Of a stretch of 64,000 bases of DNA, positions 12,836-26,360 are shown one piece after another (the stretch's first letter is position 1; every line of letters starts with the position of its first letter). The translations under genes were made by a program, and so were the position numbers. The notes under the pieces are model-generated. The model was not told the origin of the DNA, did not search any database, and saw only the letters and a list, made by a program, of their open reading frames with translations. The stretch lies in assembly GCA_043228905.1 (NCBI GenBank), contig JBHGNT010000003.1, forward strand, positions 4,216,001-4,280,000, given 5' to 3'. This DNA comes from Azolla caroliniana. Its lineage: Eukaryota > Polypodiophyta.

Positions 12836-12975
12836 TCTTCTTCTTCTTCTTCTTCTTCTTCTTCTTCTTCTTGCACAGACCTCAATCAGTCCTCATGCAC
12901 TCACTCACTTCTACATGGCACATACATACATACATACATGCATGCATGCATGCATGCATACCATACCATACCATA
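12835..12975. repeat. (TTC)n and (CATA/CATG)n microsatellites in the MIP 5' region
   Basis: A (TTC)n run of about 13 units begins directly upstream of the MIP start codon, that is (GAA)n in the MIP sense, and so is probably 5' leader. From about 12920 there is (ACAT)n then (GCAT)n, the latter creating tandem CATGCATG palindromes that resemble RY elements, though simple repeat expansion explains them. Confidence 0.8.
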
Positions 12976-14567
12976 CATACGGACGTGACAATTTGCTACC
13001 AAATCATAAAGAGGCCTGGCTAGGGAATCGCGGCCACAGACAATGCAGGGCGCGTTTCAAAGGGCGCCTACGATCTGCATTGTCCCAAAAAAGCACGCGC
13101 CTTGCTCGTAACCCGGTTCTTACCAGCGTTTTTCACTAACCTGGCCCTGACTAACCTCTGTCACTGATAACCCGGCTGTCGGCTGTATCCATCATCTATC
13201 ACCAATAACTCAGCTTTGCCTCCTTCTACTACCATCAGTAACCCGACCTAATGACACATACATATACATACATACACATGCATACAAACACACTTATAAC
13301 CCATATATGTATACTAACTTACATAAATATGTACACATATAGACACATATTTGCATATATACATAATACAATCCATCTTATGGTTCCAAATAAAACATTA
13401 TGTAAGCTTATCCATGCCCTCTTGTGTGATTGATTGAGGCAAGTTCGCTCATTCGAGCCGACATTTAGTGCCTTACAAGCCAACTGCGAAGAATGATGCA
13501 AACAAAAAGATTTCGAGTCTGAAGAATGTAGACATCTTAGAATCTTGGAGTAAAAGGGGGATTCAAACATATATGTTTGTTTGTTTATTTCGAACTCGCG
13601 TCTCTACTTTATTTGTCTTTGTGTTTCATTCTATCCATTGGTACCACCAGAAACAAGATCATTGAAAACATCCGAGGGCATCTCCAAAGAAAGAGACCTT
13701 GTTATTGCCCTCAATAGTCAACATACTAATACGTAACACCAAAAAAGGGCATCCAAGAAGACTAACCCACCCACTTGTTGCTAAAATACAACCCTAAACA
13801 CCATAAAACAAGGGAAATGAAAAACACCCCCAAGACCTCTTTTTGTGAACATCCCCAAGTGCGCTTAGATTTCCCTTACACCTCAAGAATGTGTTTGGTC
13901 AACCCCCATGAAGAGAGCAACAACATGCTATTGATGCAAGCAACAATGTATGTGGGCCTTTCTAGAGCAATTACATGTGTACGACTCGTTTCTCAATTAG
14001 ACAATATCTTTGAGCAATTATATGTAATATATGGCCAATCTCACCGATTTCTGTGAGGATAGGAGAAACCTCAGGGGCATTCCGAGAAATAAAAGAAAAG
14101 CTAAACCAAAGAGAAAGATAAAAGCCAATGGCATTTTGAGAAACAAAATAAAAGCTAAAGCAAAGGGGAAGAAGAGAAACCTCAGGGGCATTCTGAGAAA
14201 TAAATGAAAAGCTAATAAATTCGTCATTTGGTCTGATAAGAAAGGTTATGGGATGTTAGAGAGACATATTCATGGTTTGTAATGGTATGAAGATGTATCT
14301 CTCTATGTAGATACGTAAAGATGACTTACAAGTTGTAATAGTGGTTTTTTTTACATTCAATTAATATAATTGTGTGATTTTACCAAAAGAAATAAAATAA
14401 AATAAAAAGAAATAAATGGAAAGCCAAACCAAGGAGAAAGAGAAATCTCAGGGGCATTCAGAGAAATAAAAGGAAAGCCAAAACAAAGAGAAAAGAGACC
14501 CAGCTTCAGATGCTCTGTTTTTCTGTGTGTGTTTGTGTGTGTGTAGGGTAGGGGTGGGGACTCATCC

Positions 14568-14611
<44 letters not shown>

Positions 14612-14671
14612 CAGAGGAGATGGTGTACTTAATAATAGTACTAAGAAGAAGAATGAATTGATGCAGTGAAG
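12976..14671. other. Intergenic region between divergent MIP and UBP27 genes
   Basis: About 1.7 kb with no convincing gene. It holds a GC-richer stretch (13010-13250), AT-rich (CATA)-type repeats (13250-13370), and three imperfect copies of a block containing cctcaggggcattc and gagaaataaa (about 14069, 14181 and 14446). A (GA)n tract lies at 14572-14604, about 70 bp before the UBP27 ATG. Promoters for both genes should lie here, but no TATA box could be fixed. Confidence 0.6.
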
Positions 14672-17600
14672 ATGAAGGATCCCCTCAAGCTCACCACTCA
14701 CCACTACTTCTCCCTTTGGATCACTCTCCTTGGTGCAGCAGGGTCAATCTTCCTTCTTCGACGCCGACTCTCTCTTCCTCTTACGCCCCGCAAGCCTGGC
14801 CCCAGTCCGGCTCTTCTTCTTCTTCTCCGGCTCTCTGTCCCTGGATTGCGGAACCTGGGTAACAATTGCTTCCTTAATGCCATCCTCCAGGTCACGTTCT
14901 TACTCAGCTTCTTTTTCTAATTTCCAAGATTTTTTAAAATTATATGTATGTATTTATACGAACTGCCATGATTAACTTTTATGGAATCCACAAATTTGGC
15001 ATTGTTTGTATGCCTTTTCTATATTTCATTTTCTATGTCTAGTTTTGATGACATTTCCTTATAGCATATATATGATACATGTGTAGAGAAAATTTGTTCT
15101 AGCATATTGACACATGCATGATACGTAGGTGGTATCTCAATTTCCACTCATGTACCATTTATGTATCAACAGCATGCAATTATCGTATCTCCACACATAT
15201 CATGTATGTCTCAACGTATAAGAGCATTTCCACATGTATATTATGTCTGTGTTCACATCTAATTTCATCTTCACATGTATCATGTATGTATCCACATGCA
15301 CAATCATCAAAAGAATCCCCATATATGTGTGATGTATGTATGAGCATGCAAGATCACGAAATAGAATCTTCATATATGTCTCATGTGTGTGTGTGTGTGT
15401 GTGTGTGTATCAACATGCAAGGTCGATTAAAAACAACCTGATGCATGTAGCAACATGGAATGCCATCAATTTTTTATATCCATGAAATATTTGTTTCATT
15501 AGCATGTATGGAATGGACACCTTTGGTCTCTCTGCATAGCTTTACATAATTAATGCCATGTCAAATTTGATGTTCTGGCACTGTGATGCATACATGATAC
15601 ATGCATGTGGCAGATTTTGAAAGGGTCTTGTAAATATTCTATAGTTCTTGCCTCTGCCATGTTTTTGTAAGGCATTACTCAAGTTATGCCCCTTACATGA
15701 GTTTCCACATGTTGTCAAAGCCCTTGCCAAGGATGTATCTGATACTTTAAGGGTCAATGAAGAAGCAATCTAAATCGATTTTTTGTAGAGCTTGAAATCT
15801 CAAACATAAGCAAGGGACAAATATTTAGCAATTAGAAACTCAAATTTATCTGGTGGATAAATTTAAACTTCTAATTGGTTTTTATAATTTCTGTTAATTG
15901 GTTCACGTAATGTCCAAGGACATAATATTTGGTTTCTTCTGAAATATTGAATGTTTTCTGTGTCTTTTTTTGGATGTCCCTACCAGGCACTTGCAAGCTC
16001 TGAGGTGGTGCTATCCTATTTGCGGGGATATGAAAGAGACAAGGTGGTATCGTCATTTACTGGATTGGAGGGGAGCTGTCCAACGCTACCACTTACCGAG
16101 GCTCTTATAGATCTTCTAAGCGGTACCAAAGAATCTGACTCGAGAATTAGTTCTCTTAAACAATAGGTTTTTCTATTGATTTTGACCTTTCCACTTCAAC
16201 TTCCAGAACTGTCAATGCTTAACAATGAGTCATCTGTTGCAAGTCCACGTCATGTCATGCTTGCTCTCAAACAATATGCAAAACATTTCAACCTTTCATT
16301 ACAACAGGTTCATGCAGCTCTCCTTTTATTTTCTATACGTGCTATGTGTTACAGATTAATGTAACACACATAACCTTAATTAGCAGCCAATATTTAAGAT
16401 TTTTCTCGTCCTTTTCCATGTTTAAGCTATTAGTTATAGTTGTTTTCAGTAGATAGTAGACCCCTCCTAGTCTTCTTCATGTAAATATGAGGTTCTAACT
16501 TAGTCATTATATGATCAAATTTATTTTGATCACGATCCTAGTTGCTGTGTTGTTTTATCACAAGTTAACTTTTGAGAGTCTGAATGAGCATCAGGATGCA
16601 GCAGAAGCATTTGCTCATCTTATAGATGCATTACAAGAGGAGCGATCAATATGTTGTGAGAATCTTAGATCATACAAGGAGTCCTTTTCTAGTACTTTGG
16701 GGATGTACATGGATGGGAGTCCATTGAAGAGGATTGTGGAAAGTGATAGCAAGAAAGAAGGTACCTCGTTATATTGTTGGAAACCACAGTTTCAGTTTCC
16801 AATTGAGGGCACAATGGGAAGCACGCTTACATGTCAAAAGTGTGGATTTCAGGTCTGTTTTTTCATTTGTTATATTGATCTCGCTTAACAAGCAATATCT
16901 CTGCTGTCTAGCTATCCCTCTACCAGTGGTAAGGAACATAAAGGGTTTTTCACCTCTGGATTTCTGCTGCAGTTTTCTGTCATGTTCCAGTCTTTCCATG
17001 ATGTGCCACTTTCTCCTCCACAGTGGCCGGACGGTAACATTGTAAGATACTCCATAAAATTCTTGGGATTATCGGAACAATCAAATAGAAAGGAGTAATT
17101 ATCTTAAAAAAAATTTGTTCTGAAATTTTCAGGAAGTTGGATGCAGTTTAGAGGCTTGTTTACAGCGATTTACTGCCCCCGAACGCATCACTAATGTCAG
17201 GTGTAGTCAGTGCGCACATGTTCTCATTCTCAGCCTCCTAAAGCAAAGAGTGAATCCAAATAAGGTTTGAATATATTGCTTCTACTTTTTTCAACAGGAT
17301 TGTGAGTCGTGAAAATCTTGCCATTTTGGTAACAAATAATCACTAGCTTGTTTGTGTGGATATGTATGTAGGTTTTGATACAAAGTATTGAGCAGTGCAC
17401 CTTTGGTGATGATTGTCCTTGTGAAGATCTGGTGAAACAAGAGGGTGAAATATGGAGAAATGTCTATGTTAGTGCTTGGAAGCAATTAAGATTTGGTCAA
17501 TGTCCTCAGGTAGTATGCAAGGATTTGTATATGATTTTTGTCTTTTAAATTAAACAAAATTGTCTAGAAAATGTTTAGAAACTGGATTTGCTAAATGATC

Positions 17601-18782
17601 CCTGTTTTATTGATTCGTGTAGTTGCTTTGTTGTCAAGTGCAACGTGCTGTGATTAGTCGGACTGGAGAATTGATGAAATATACTGTAAGAGTGCATAGC
17701 ATCCCGAATCTATTAAACATGTAATTTATACTAAGCTAAGCTCTTTTAGATGTACTGATATTCCTGCTTTGGTTATGTGCATATTTCAGCATCATGTATC
17801 CTTTCCACTTGCCTTAGATCTTTCACCCTACCTGATGATGTCTTCATACTCTCAAGAAAAGCTTTCTTCCGCGTTCAATCCTTTGACTTTGTCAAGGGAA
17901 GCAGATATAGTACAGAAGTATTCCTTGCAGAAAAGGTCAATCGAAATGTTTGGTAGGAGTGATCCTTCTTTTTATAAGAGGCCATTAAGCACAGATGAGG
18001 CTAATTCTGATGACACACATCTGAGCATATATAGTGGAAGTGAAGACCTTTCATCGGATGCATCATCAGAAAGCATGAATGGGCAGTCCAGTGAAGACAA
18101 TTGGAAGGAGTCTTCTGATCATCGCTTCCAACCAGAGGACTGTAGCTCTTCCAATAGATATGGAGATCCGAGTTTTTGTGGTCTTCTGGATGGAGATCTA
18201 CCACACCTAAGATTTCAAAATCTCAGAGATTCTTCTGTTTTGTTTGATCCTAATATGATAAGGAACCAAACATATGATAATTATCACATTGATTCAAATT
18301 CTGCTTCAATGCTAGCTTTTGCTGATCCTGGTCACAAAGTTGTTTTTAACAGCTCCGATAAGCTAGCGAAAGATTATGAGAACCCAAATGATGTTAGGAA
18401 ATGGATGTATGAACTTGTATCTGTAGTTGTGCATAGTGGATCTCCAAAATCAGGGCATTACATTGTCTACAGAAGAGCAAAATTCAAGAGAGCAGCATAT
18501 ACACAGGAAGCTGAATGTTTGAGTGAGAGCATTATGGCCGAAGAGAATCCCTGCAAGACATGTAATGATCATCTGGACACCTCTATGGATAAATCCTGCT
18601 TTGATGCACTGAACAATGGCAATGACATCGGTGATTCTTTGCAGAAGTTTATTAATCAGGATGAGTTGATCATATGGTTTAGGGTTTCAGACTCTTGTGT
18701 GGATATGGTATCAGAGGCTGAAGTGTTAATGGCACAAGCAAGCCTACTTTTTTATGAGCGACAAATATGTGAGATGAAATAA
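14672..18782 (+). CDS. UBP27: UBP27-like ubiquitin-specific protease with N-terminal membrane anchor, 9 exons
   Basis: Cysteine deubiquitinase; Arabidopsis UBP27 sits on the mitochondrial outer membrane and influences mitochondrial shape. Exons: 14672-14890, 15987-16122, 16207-16307, 16595-16852, 16973-17041, 17133-17264, 17372-17509, 17623-17685, 17790-18782, all GT..AG with consistent phase; 702 residues. A hydrophobic segment at about residues 13-29 (LWITLLGAAGSIFLL) followed by RRR is the likely anchor. The Cys box is GLRNLGNNCFLNAILQ with Cys66, the His box SPKSGHYIVYRRAKF with His595, and the third catalytic residue is probably Asp673 in FRVSDS. A zinc ribbon is formed by CQKC (232/235) and CSQC (285/288). 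QQDAAEA and the terminal ASLLFYER are further family blocks. It is longer than Arabidopsis UBP27 (under 500 residues), mainly through an acidic, serine-rich insert in the last exon. An in-frame GTG upstream is not a start; ATG 14672 is. Confidence 0.93.
15384..15408. repeat. (GT)n microsatellite in UBP27 intron 1
   Basis: About twelve GT units lie within a 1.1-kb intron that is rich in imperfect repeats of catgtatcatgtatgtatccacatgca-type sequence. Only simple-repeat structure is visible. Confidence 0.8.
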
Positions 18783-19371
18783 GTGGCAAACTGGTGCCGA
18801 CATCTTCATTTATTTGGAGCTCTGTTTCCAAGGTTAAGATTGCAAGAAGAATTCGACAATTTTGTTAGCTGGTCTAAATGGGGTTTATAAGATATGCATC
18901 TTTCAGTGAACTCCTTAGTGTTACATCAACACGCTAAAACTCGTTCTCTCCCTTTTTAACATTTGGCCATAAAAAATTATCGAAGGATGGTTTTGTATTG
19001 ATATTAAATCAATCAATGTATATTTGAGTTTGCCTATTCATGGTTCATTAGCACCATTCACATGTAGCTCACTAAGACTATGTATTCGAAGCGAGTAACC
19101 ATCAAGAGTGCTAATTGGAGCTAATTCTTACATTAGTTGTCTCTAATTGTGTAATGAATGCTTATTTACATATATTGTTTTATGACATTCCCTCAATCCA
19201 AATAGGCATCTAACCTAGTTTGAAAGACTCAATAGGGTACCAATGAGGACTAGAGAACTATAATTTATTCAATTCAATTGGAATATTGTTGCATTTGGTG
19301 GTGGATTGACAAAAGTAGGTTGTTGATCATTGACGGGGCATGGAAGTGCAGTTCATCATTTAGAGTTAAAT

Positions 19372-19409
<38 letters not shown>
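18783..19409. other. UBP27 3' flank and (CT)n tract
   Basis: Non-coding AT-rich 3' region of UBP27. A pure (CT)n run at about 19375-19409 marks the edge of the LINE remnant that follows. Confidence 0.6.
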
Positions 19410-19412
<3 letters not shown>

Positions 19413-20664
19413 GGTCCCACATGACATTATTAGGGTTGAGTTCACTCTACCCCCTATGTTAGTAGAAGCACTTTTTCAACTTGTAGTCTTTATCCATAAG
19501 ATACATAACCAACCACTTGATAGAATATCCCATCAAGTCTTTAAGGCTTCTTGAGCATTGTATGAGTTTGGCTATACTAGCTCATGGTATGGCATGATGG
19601 TGAGTTGGCTTCTTGCCAACGGTCTAGACATTAATAACCTCCCCCCCCTTAAGTACGACCACACGACTGATAACACTTTAATCTCTCATGAGGACCGTAA
19701 TAAAGTAATACGCCAAGAAATATGGCAAATTTATACTCGGTATAAATGGATCACCCCACTAGAGCCACTCCCATCTAAAATGTTGTACTATAAGGAACAC
19801 TTTATGCACTTCTCTAAGTTAGGTTTTATCACGCGACCAAGATATCTAGATGTATTCTTACCACATGCACTAAGGGTTGCCATTGGTCAACTTAAAATAT
19901 CATCTCACCAACTTAAGATTGAGAATGGATGTACTAATGGAGTCCCTAGGGAGGAAAGGATATGTAGGTTATGCCACATAGAGATAGAGGATGAGTACCA
20001 TTTTACATGCAAATGTCCCACTTATGCCGAGATAAGGGCAAAATACCAAGACATACTTGGTTCCTCTCCCACCCTCCCTAAACTATTAGATACACTAGAT
20101 ATAAAGAAATTAGGTAGATACATCTTAGAATTGAAACAACACACAGAGAATAAGTTACAAAACGTTGATAATAATGTTGCTAATGTTTACCAACATGTAA
20201 CAAATGAAGTTTTTCAGGAACAGGGGGAGACAATGAATGTCGACATACCTGCTCCACTCGGGCTTTTCCTTGATGAAGCAGAAAATCAAAGCAGAACCAA
20301 ACACCCTTAGATGTCGGGTTTCAAAGCAACTCGATGAGATGTAGAAGCAATAAAGAAAATAAGGGAACGTGAACTACACCGCCTAGAAGCCATGGCTAGG
20401 GCACTCTATGCATCGGGACCATGGGTCACACCCACACCAAAAACTTTTGACCTCCCACTTCTTTTTGAGAGACTTGGGTGGAAATGAGATTAGGCTTAGT
20501 GCAAAGTTTTGTACACTACTAGAACTCTCTTAGCTTAAGCTATTTTCTTTTATTTTAGTTTTGATGATTGGATAAACACTCATTTTTGTTGTAAACCAAT
20601 TGTCTCATGGGCCAAATTTGGCCTTAGAAGACATTAATATATCTTTCTTTCTTCTTTCTTTCTT

Positions 20665-20696
<32 letters not shown>

Positions 20697-20700
20697 CAAT
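19410..20700 (+). mobile_element. LINE 3' remnant with C-terminal zinc-knuckle region
   Basis: A 250-codon open stretch (19558-20310) preceded in frame, across a stop, by another open block (19410-19553) encodes the C-terminal part of a LINE ORF2: SKMLYYKEHFMHFSKLGF, RPRYLDVFLPHALRVAIGQL and the CxxC..H..C block ICRLCHIEIEDEYHFTC. No RT or endonuclease is left. The 3' non-coding end reads gggccaaatttggcc, then agaagacattaatatatc, then (TTTC/CT)n, the same tail as the small elements in the MIP introns. The copy is 5'-truncated; related peptide fragments lie at 9218 and 11725. Confidence 0.82.
20640..20697. repeat. (TTTC)n/(CT)n tail
   Basis: A pyrimidine simple repeat directly follows the LINE tail motif attaatatatctttc, suggesting that this LINE family ends in a simple repeat rather than poly(A). 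Confidence 0.75.
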
Positions 20701-20729
20701 ACACCCTTCAACTTTCATAGGTATGTTCT

Positions 20730-21760
20730 AACTCTATGTCTACCATAAAATATAAAAGCATTGTGCATGTCCCAAGTATGATGCAACCCAAAATGGGTAA
20801 ATGACCTCCATCTCTGATTTTTTATCAATATATGTGATTTGTGCAAATAACAACATAACAGAACTTGCCAAATAAGAGAAAATGTAACACCAAGTTGGAT
20901 AGGGAATCGAACATTGTATGAAATGATGAGTACTATCTTCCACTTGAACAATGCAAAAGAAGCAATTGTTTGTTGCTAGTCCATGTCTCTTTAGACACAA
21001 TTTCAAAGGCAAACCCCCAATCAATACTCTCCAAATGAAGACATTGACTACTAATTACAATTTAAAATGCCAACTATGTTTCAAGATTCGTCACATCCAT
21101 ACTTAGAGTTAAGTACCTTCCATTCTTGTTCAAAGCAATCAATGCCATAAAACTAGTCAAAACATGTTCCAAAGTTGTAAATGTGTTTTCATGCACCGCA
21201 TCCTTGGGGCCGTTTGTAAAAACCTTTTTTGGGGGTTTTCTACTTTGACGAAAACCTAGAGGATTCAATGGATTTACAACCTGTTCATGTCAAATTGAAG
21301 TCAAAGGGGTAATCCCTTATCTCTAAATTGTCATTGCCAACCAAGGAACTTTTTGAGACCCCTGCCTTGTTCTTAAACTAACTTACCAAGCGATCTCAAG
21401 AGTAGTGGAAAAACTATTACGTTGCATATTCCTTGCATTCTCCTTTGACTTACCTTTTACATGTTGCAAACCATTACTATTTGTTTTTTCTCCCGTAGTT
21501 ATAAGCACTAGATTTTGATTTAGCGAATCCACCAATTGATTTCCCTTATTCTAAGCCCAAAACTTCGAAGTGGGATATCCTTGTTACATGCTCCAAACGA
21601 TGTTCCTTCATCCATAATAGCCACAATTTCTGACAAATCAACATCTCCCCCAACTCTGTTACCAACCCCTTCATTAGGGAACTCCATAGACAAAGGATGA
21701 TTAACTTGGCATTCAACAATAAAGTAGGCCCCATTCGCTAGATGTTAAAGAGAAATAATG
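20730..21760 (-). mobile_element. Decayed LINE with zf-RVT block, minus strand
   Basis: The minus strand near 21060-20850 reads NVFIWRVLIGGLPLKLCLK, then RHGLATNNCFFCIVQVED, then HHFIQCSIPYPTWCYIF. This is the zinc-binding C-terminal domain (zf-RVT) of plant LINE reverse transcriptases: W..L.GGLP, C..C and H..C are all in place. Upstream pieces at 21268-21074 and 21734-21546 look like the preceding region in shifted frames. Stops and frame changes make it dead. It differs from the LINE at 19410 and is closer in type to the element at 38100. Confidence 0.65.
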
Positions 21761-21878
21761 GCATATTTACGAGCCCTATGAGGTTCAAGGCCCGAAGGTG
21801 ACAATTTGAGTCCATCCCATCCTCTTTGGTTTAAGTACTCGGTGGTTCTGCTCCTATTTCACACACACGTGTGTATTC

Positions 21879-21940
<62 letters not shown>

Positions 21941-24900
21941 AAATCGATGTTATTATTAAAAATAAGATGATAATACAACTCTTGCTATCATTAGTAGTGA
22001 TACTCCAAGGGAAACCCTCTCAAGTGTTGTAAAATTAGATGACATAAGTCTATCTCCTCTTGGAACAACATCCCCCCCCCCCCCTCTCTCTCTCCAAGCT
22101 TCTTTGTATCTCATGTATTTTCACATATTTTCCATGTTTATTCATAGGTTCATGACAAATGGTGTACCTTTCATACTACATATTTCCTTGACGTCCATAT
22201 GCCAAGCGTTGACAATCATTTCCTTCATTGTAGGTGGTCTTCGCATTGTATTCATTGAAGTTAATTCATGCTTCTCTCTTTTATTGTGAGGAAAGTTTTG
22301 GCCTTGGTTGTTTTAGATACTATATCACCTTTGAGGGGTTGCTTCTTTTGGCCCTCTCAACATCTTCTTTGTAAAGAAAGGTGACAAAGAAAGCCATCAC
22401 ATAATAGTGAAGAAAGTTTGATCGTGCTAAGGTTTTAATTACACGAAATCTATCAAATATATAAAAGTGCAAATCTAAATGGCAATATATGAAAAAGGTG
22501 GGCCAACTCCAAACATCATGCGATGCTTCTCTTGAAGGTAAGCGTTTTTGTGTTTGACATTGATGTAAATAATTCAATTATGTTCTATAAAACAAGCTCC
22601 TTTAAGTTTGAAATTTGAAAGAATTGGAATTGTAGCTAGGTTATAGGTTATTTAAAAGTTTCATGCCATTTAATTACAAATTGTTGTGCATTTTTTTTCA
22701 TTCATTCTACCAGAATGGCCTCAATGAGATCTATGAAGCCGAGGTAAGCATCTTGATCTCAAAAGATGCAAACTTGAGATTTCGTTTGGTTGAGTTTTTA
22801 TTATTCATTTAATATACAACTTTCTTTGCATTCACTCCAACAAGATGTCCCCCAAGTTAACAAACTCCCATGCACAACTTGCAACTACAAAGGTCACTGA
22901 AAGATTCTCCTTCATTGAGGATGGCAACTATATTGCTCTCAACCACTAGTTTCCAAAAAGAGGCCATATTTTAAGGAGAAAGAGTTGCTTTGCAAGTTTT
23001 CATATTTCAAGGAAAGAAGGTATGTGTTTGCATGTTCTTGGATACGATCAATCGTTATGGACATGTGCAAACATGTCAAATACAAACCAAGCCATGAATA
23101 GATATCTTAGGTTTAATACATATTTAAAGGTGATAAACTTAGTTGTTTGCTAGTAAACCTAATGCAATTACTATAAATTAGAAATAGTTAATGCATTCAC
23201 CATTATATCATTTATATGTTGGTATCATGTGCAATTTGTTTTTGCATATCCACAAATAAGAGTATGTGCATATGCATGGAGGGATGGATGGGTATGTGTG
23301 CATATTTTTGTGCATGTGTGATGCATGCATGGATGCAGATGCGTGTGCCACTTTAAGGTGTCGTACTAGTAATGCAATGCATTTCTAGAAAGAAAAACGT
23401 GTTCTGTGTGCGCTTGATTGTAAGAGCATATACACGATATCTCTTGAGCGATTCACAAAAATAAAATTATAACGACAAGACATATACAATAGAACATTGA
23501 CCATGAAGTTCACGTAAAAAGAAACTGCAACAATGCTTCCAATAAATCATCTAAAGCAAATCCAAATGGAAAGTATAATAAAATAAAAACATTGAAAAGT
23601 ACTACAAATGTACCCACAAACCTAATGTCAAGAAGATTTTAATGAATGAAAATTTTTAGTACCCAAAGCTAACTAGAAACAAAAAGTACCTCACTATGGA
23701 AATTTATAAGGCGATCAACAAAGGTGTGAGTCAATTTGGTACCTTAAATGTGTAAAATCTAAGCCTTGAGGGTAATGTAAGCATGCTGTGTCTTGTTGTT
23801 GACTTTCCTTTAAAAATAATACATTCACTTTGATACGAAAACATGTTCTTGAGAATTTCAATGTAGGGTTCAGTGAATTTAATTTAAACTTTGTAGCCGA
23901 AAAGGTAACCACCCTCTCCCATTTAAGTGGGTATATGAGGAAACAATCAACTCGGTTGACATTGATGTATGTGTCTCTCTGTATGTGTAGAATTAAAGGC
24001 TAGTATATAGAAAAGAGTTTGGTGTTAATATATATATAATAACACAAGAGCAACTTGAGGTTGGAGACAAGTCAACACATTTTTCCGCCATCCACTTCAC
24101 TTCCCAAGTCACTAAAGCATGGCAATACATGATAGTGATACAATGTGAAAACATTGCATTTATACATTAGACACGGCACCTTTGATGTACCTATGAATGT
24201 ATGATTTATCTTGGTAAAACTCAAGAAATTTAATACATAAATGGGATCATGTAGTGGTTCTATGCCGAAGAAGAGGCAAATTTGTCTTGATCTCCTTCTC
24301 GTCTAGCTTTTTGCATCAGGTTTCTCCTACTTTCTTGAATTCCTCCCCCACCCCCTCCGTTGTTCGTTGACTCTTTATCCTCCTTTCTTTTCTTATCCAA
24401 TATGTACATTCATGATCCTTGCAACATTCACTTTGGGATAATCTGTGTTCACTTGCAATTTCAAAACACCTTGTTACATGTATGTGGTAGTCAAACTATT
24501 ACATTAGGAAAGCATTGATGTCAAAATTTTCCTTTAAAAGTAATGGGTGTAAACTATGCACATAACAAATTGGGCCCACTTAATTAGCGTAATTGCAGTA
24601 CATGAGGTCCAAATTAAATTCTACGATCATTTATATATCCCTCCAAACGAGTTATTGTGTTATATGGTTACAATGACTATGCAATATACGAACTAATAAA
24701 TACACATTTATCCCTTAATCACAATGTACATGTTTAACTAACTTTCTTATGAAACCGTTTTGACATGCAAATTTCTCCTAGTGATTTTTTGTTTGAGATT
24801 GCAAGCAAACGAGCATCGTTTTCTTCAAAAAGTGTAGGTATCATTGGAAGCAAAGTACATGTACTATTCAAATAAAGTATTTGGGTAGCTTTTTGGACAT

Positions 24901-26360
24901 ACTTTTATGCGTCTTGGTTAGCTTATCCTCACATATGAACATGTCTCGTATTTTTGCCAACTGACAAATCCAATTGTCTTATTTCATAAGTCATCATCTG
25001 GGTAATACTCTTATTGGCATGTGCGACTTTATGGCTGAGCCAATACATCATTCCGTATAAAGTTTGGTTATCTAAGAATCTTATGACGAAGCATAACAAT
25101 TGTACTCCCCTTTAGCTCATGCACATCCAAAGGAATATGAGTACTTTAAGACGTTCCTTCCAACTAAGCATCTAAAAAGTTCAATACATATTAGTTGGCA
25201 TCATCAGTTCATGGCATGCACTTACAATAATTTATCCATTTATACAAACATCAAATGCCAAGGTCTAGAACTAATTTAGCGATAAACTTATGAGCAAATG
25301 GTTCATGAGCACATGACATGATCATATAAGTAAACAACAAACTTTGAATGGTAATTAATAACTGACATATAGATCTAGGTGTAGTGACAACAATGTAAGG
25401 ACTGATAGTATTTTAGTATAATCCTATGCCAATCTGACAAACAAAAAAGAATGAAACTTTTACATGACATGCCATCCAGGAAACTATTTGGGTATTCGGG
25501 AAGGTTATTTAAATATGCCTATTACGTTTGAGAAAATAAAAAAGTCAAAGTTGAGGCTCTTAATAACAAGAGAATTAAAATCCATGAATTGGGATCAAGG
25601 AAATAATTATTTTCTTCATCACATTAGTGACATAATTGGAAATTTCATAATCACTAATTAGATCTGAGAAATATTATACATAACATTAATCTAAGAATTA
25701 ACATTGTTCTATAGTCATTTGATTGGGTATCATACTTTTGGGAAGCCTTGATTGATGAAACTCATTGGAGTCAATATTTTAATTGTCAAAGAATTTAATT
25801 GGACTATCCTCTTTAAATGTTTTGACATAATGTGAAACGAAGTACTACCCATCTGCACTATACAAAAATTCATCATTCACTCATACTTTGCTTCTCATTT
25901 CTCTAGGTTTCTCTCACATAGTCTCTCTCACACTCATTGTCTTGCATACTAATTCATAATTCACCAATACATTTTTGAAATAAGAGGACAAAACACATTG
26001 TATTATGTGGGTGTAAGCTCTTGGTCATATATATACAAATAGTCATATGTACCTTGGTTTCAACAAAGGAAAGATTATATGTTGTATGTTTTTCCTTCAC
26101 ATTGGGAAGCTAAGATTGCCATAAGCTTTACAATTTATACTAGGGTTAATTTACATTGATCACATAGTCCAAAAAATAAGTAAAGTTTTATCCTTCAGAG
26201 ATATGGTTAGGTCATGTTTTGTTGGCGATCACAAGACTGGCCTTGGCAAAACATGAGAACTAATTCACTAATTAACTCTCACGATCATGTTCGAATTCGA
26301 AGAAGAATGTTGGCATGAACAAAATAAGCCGTGGGATGTCTTGAGAAATATCTCTTCATG
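21761..26360. other. Gene-free AT-rich region with simple repeats
   Basis: No ORF with recognisable similarity or splice-linked exons was found on either strand. Visible structure is a (CT)n run of about 28 units at 21879-21935, a C/T tract at 22072-22093, a stretch rich in atgcatgg/atgtgtgcat (23270-23345), and otherwise diffuse AT-rich sequence. The short ORFs present have no family features. Confidence 0.6.

Noticed and set aside
12580-12885. Minus-strand ORF with poly-Glu and Ser-Pro repeats overlapping MIP exon 1
   Set aside because: It is the wrong frame of MIP exon 1 plus the (GAA)n leader; the frame giving [15 protein letters not shown] matches the MIP family.
12930-12960. RY (CATGCATG) seed-type promoter elements upstream of MIP
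   Set aside because: They result from a (GCAT)n microsatellite, so the motif count carries no weight.
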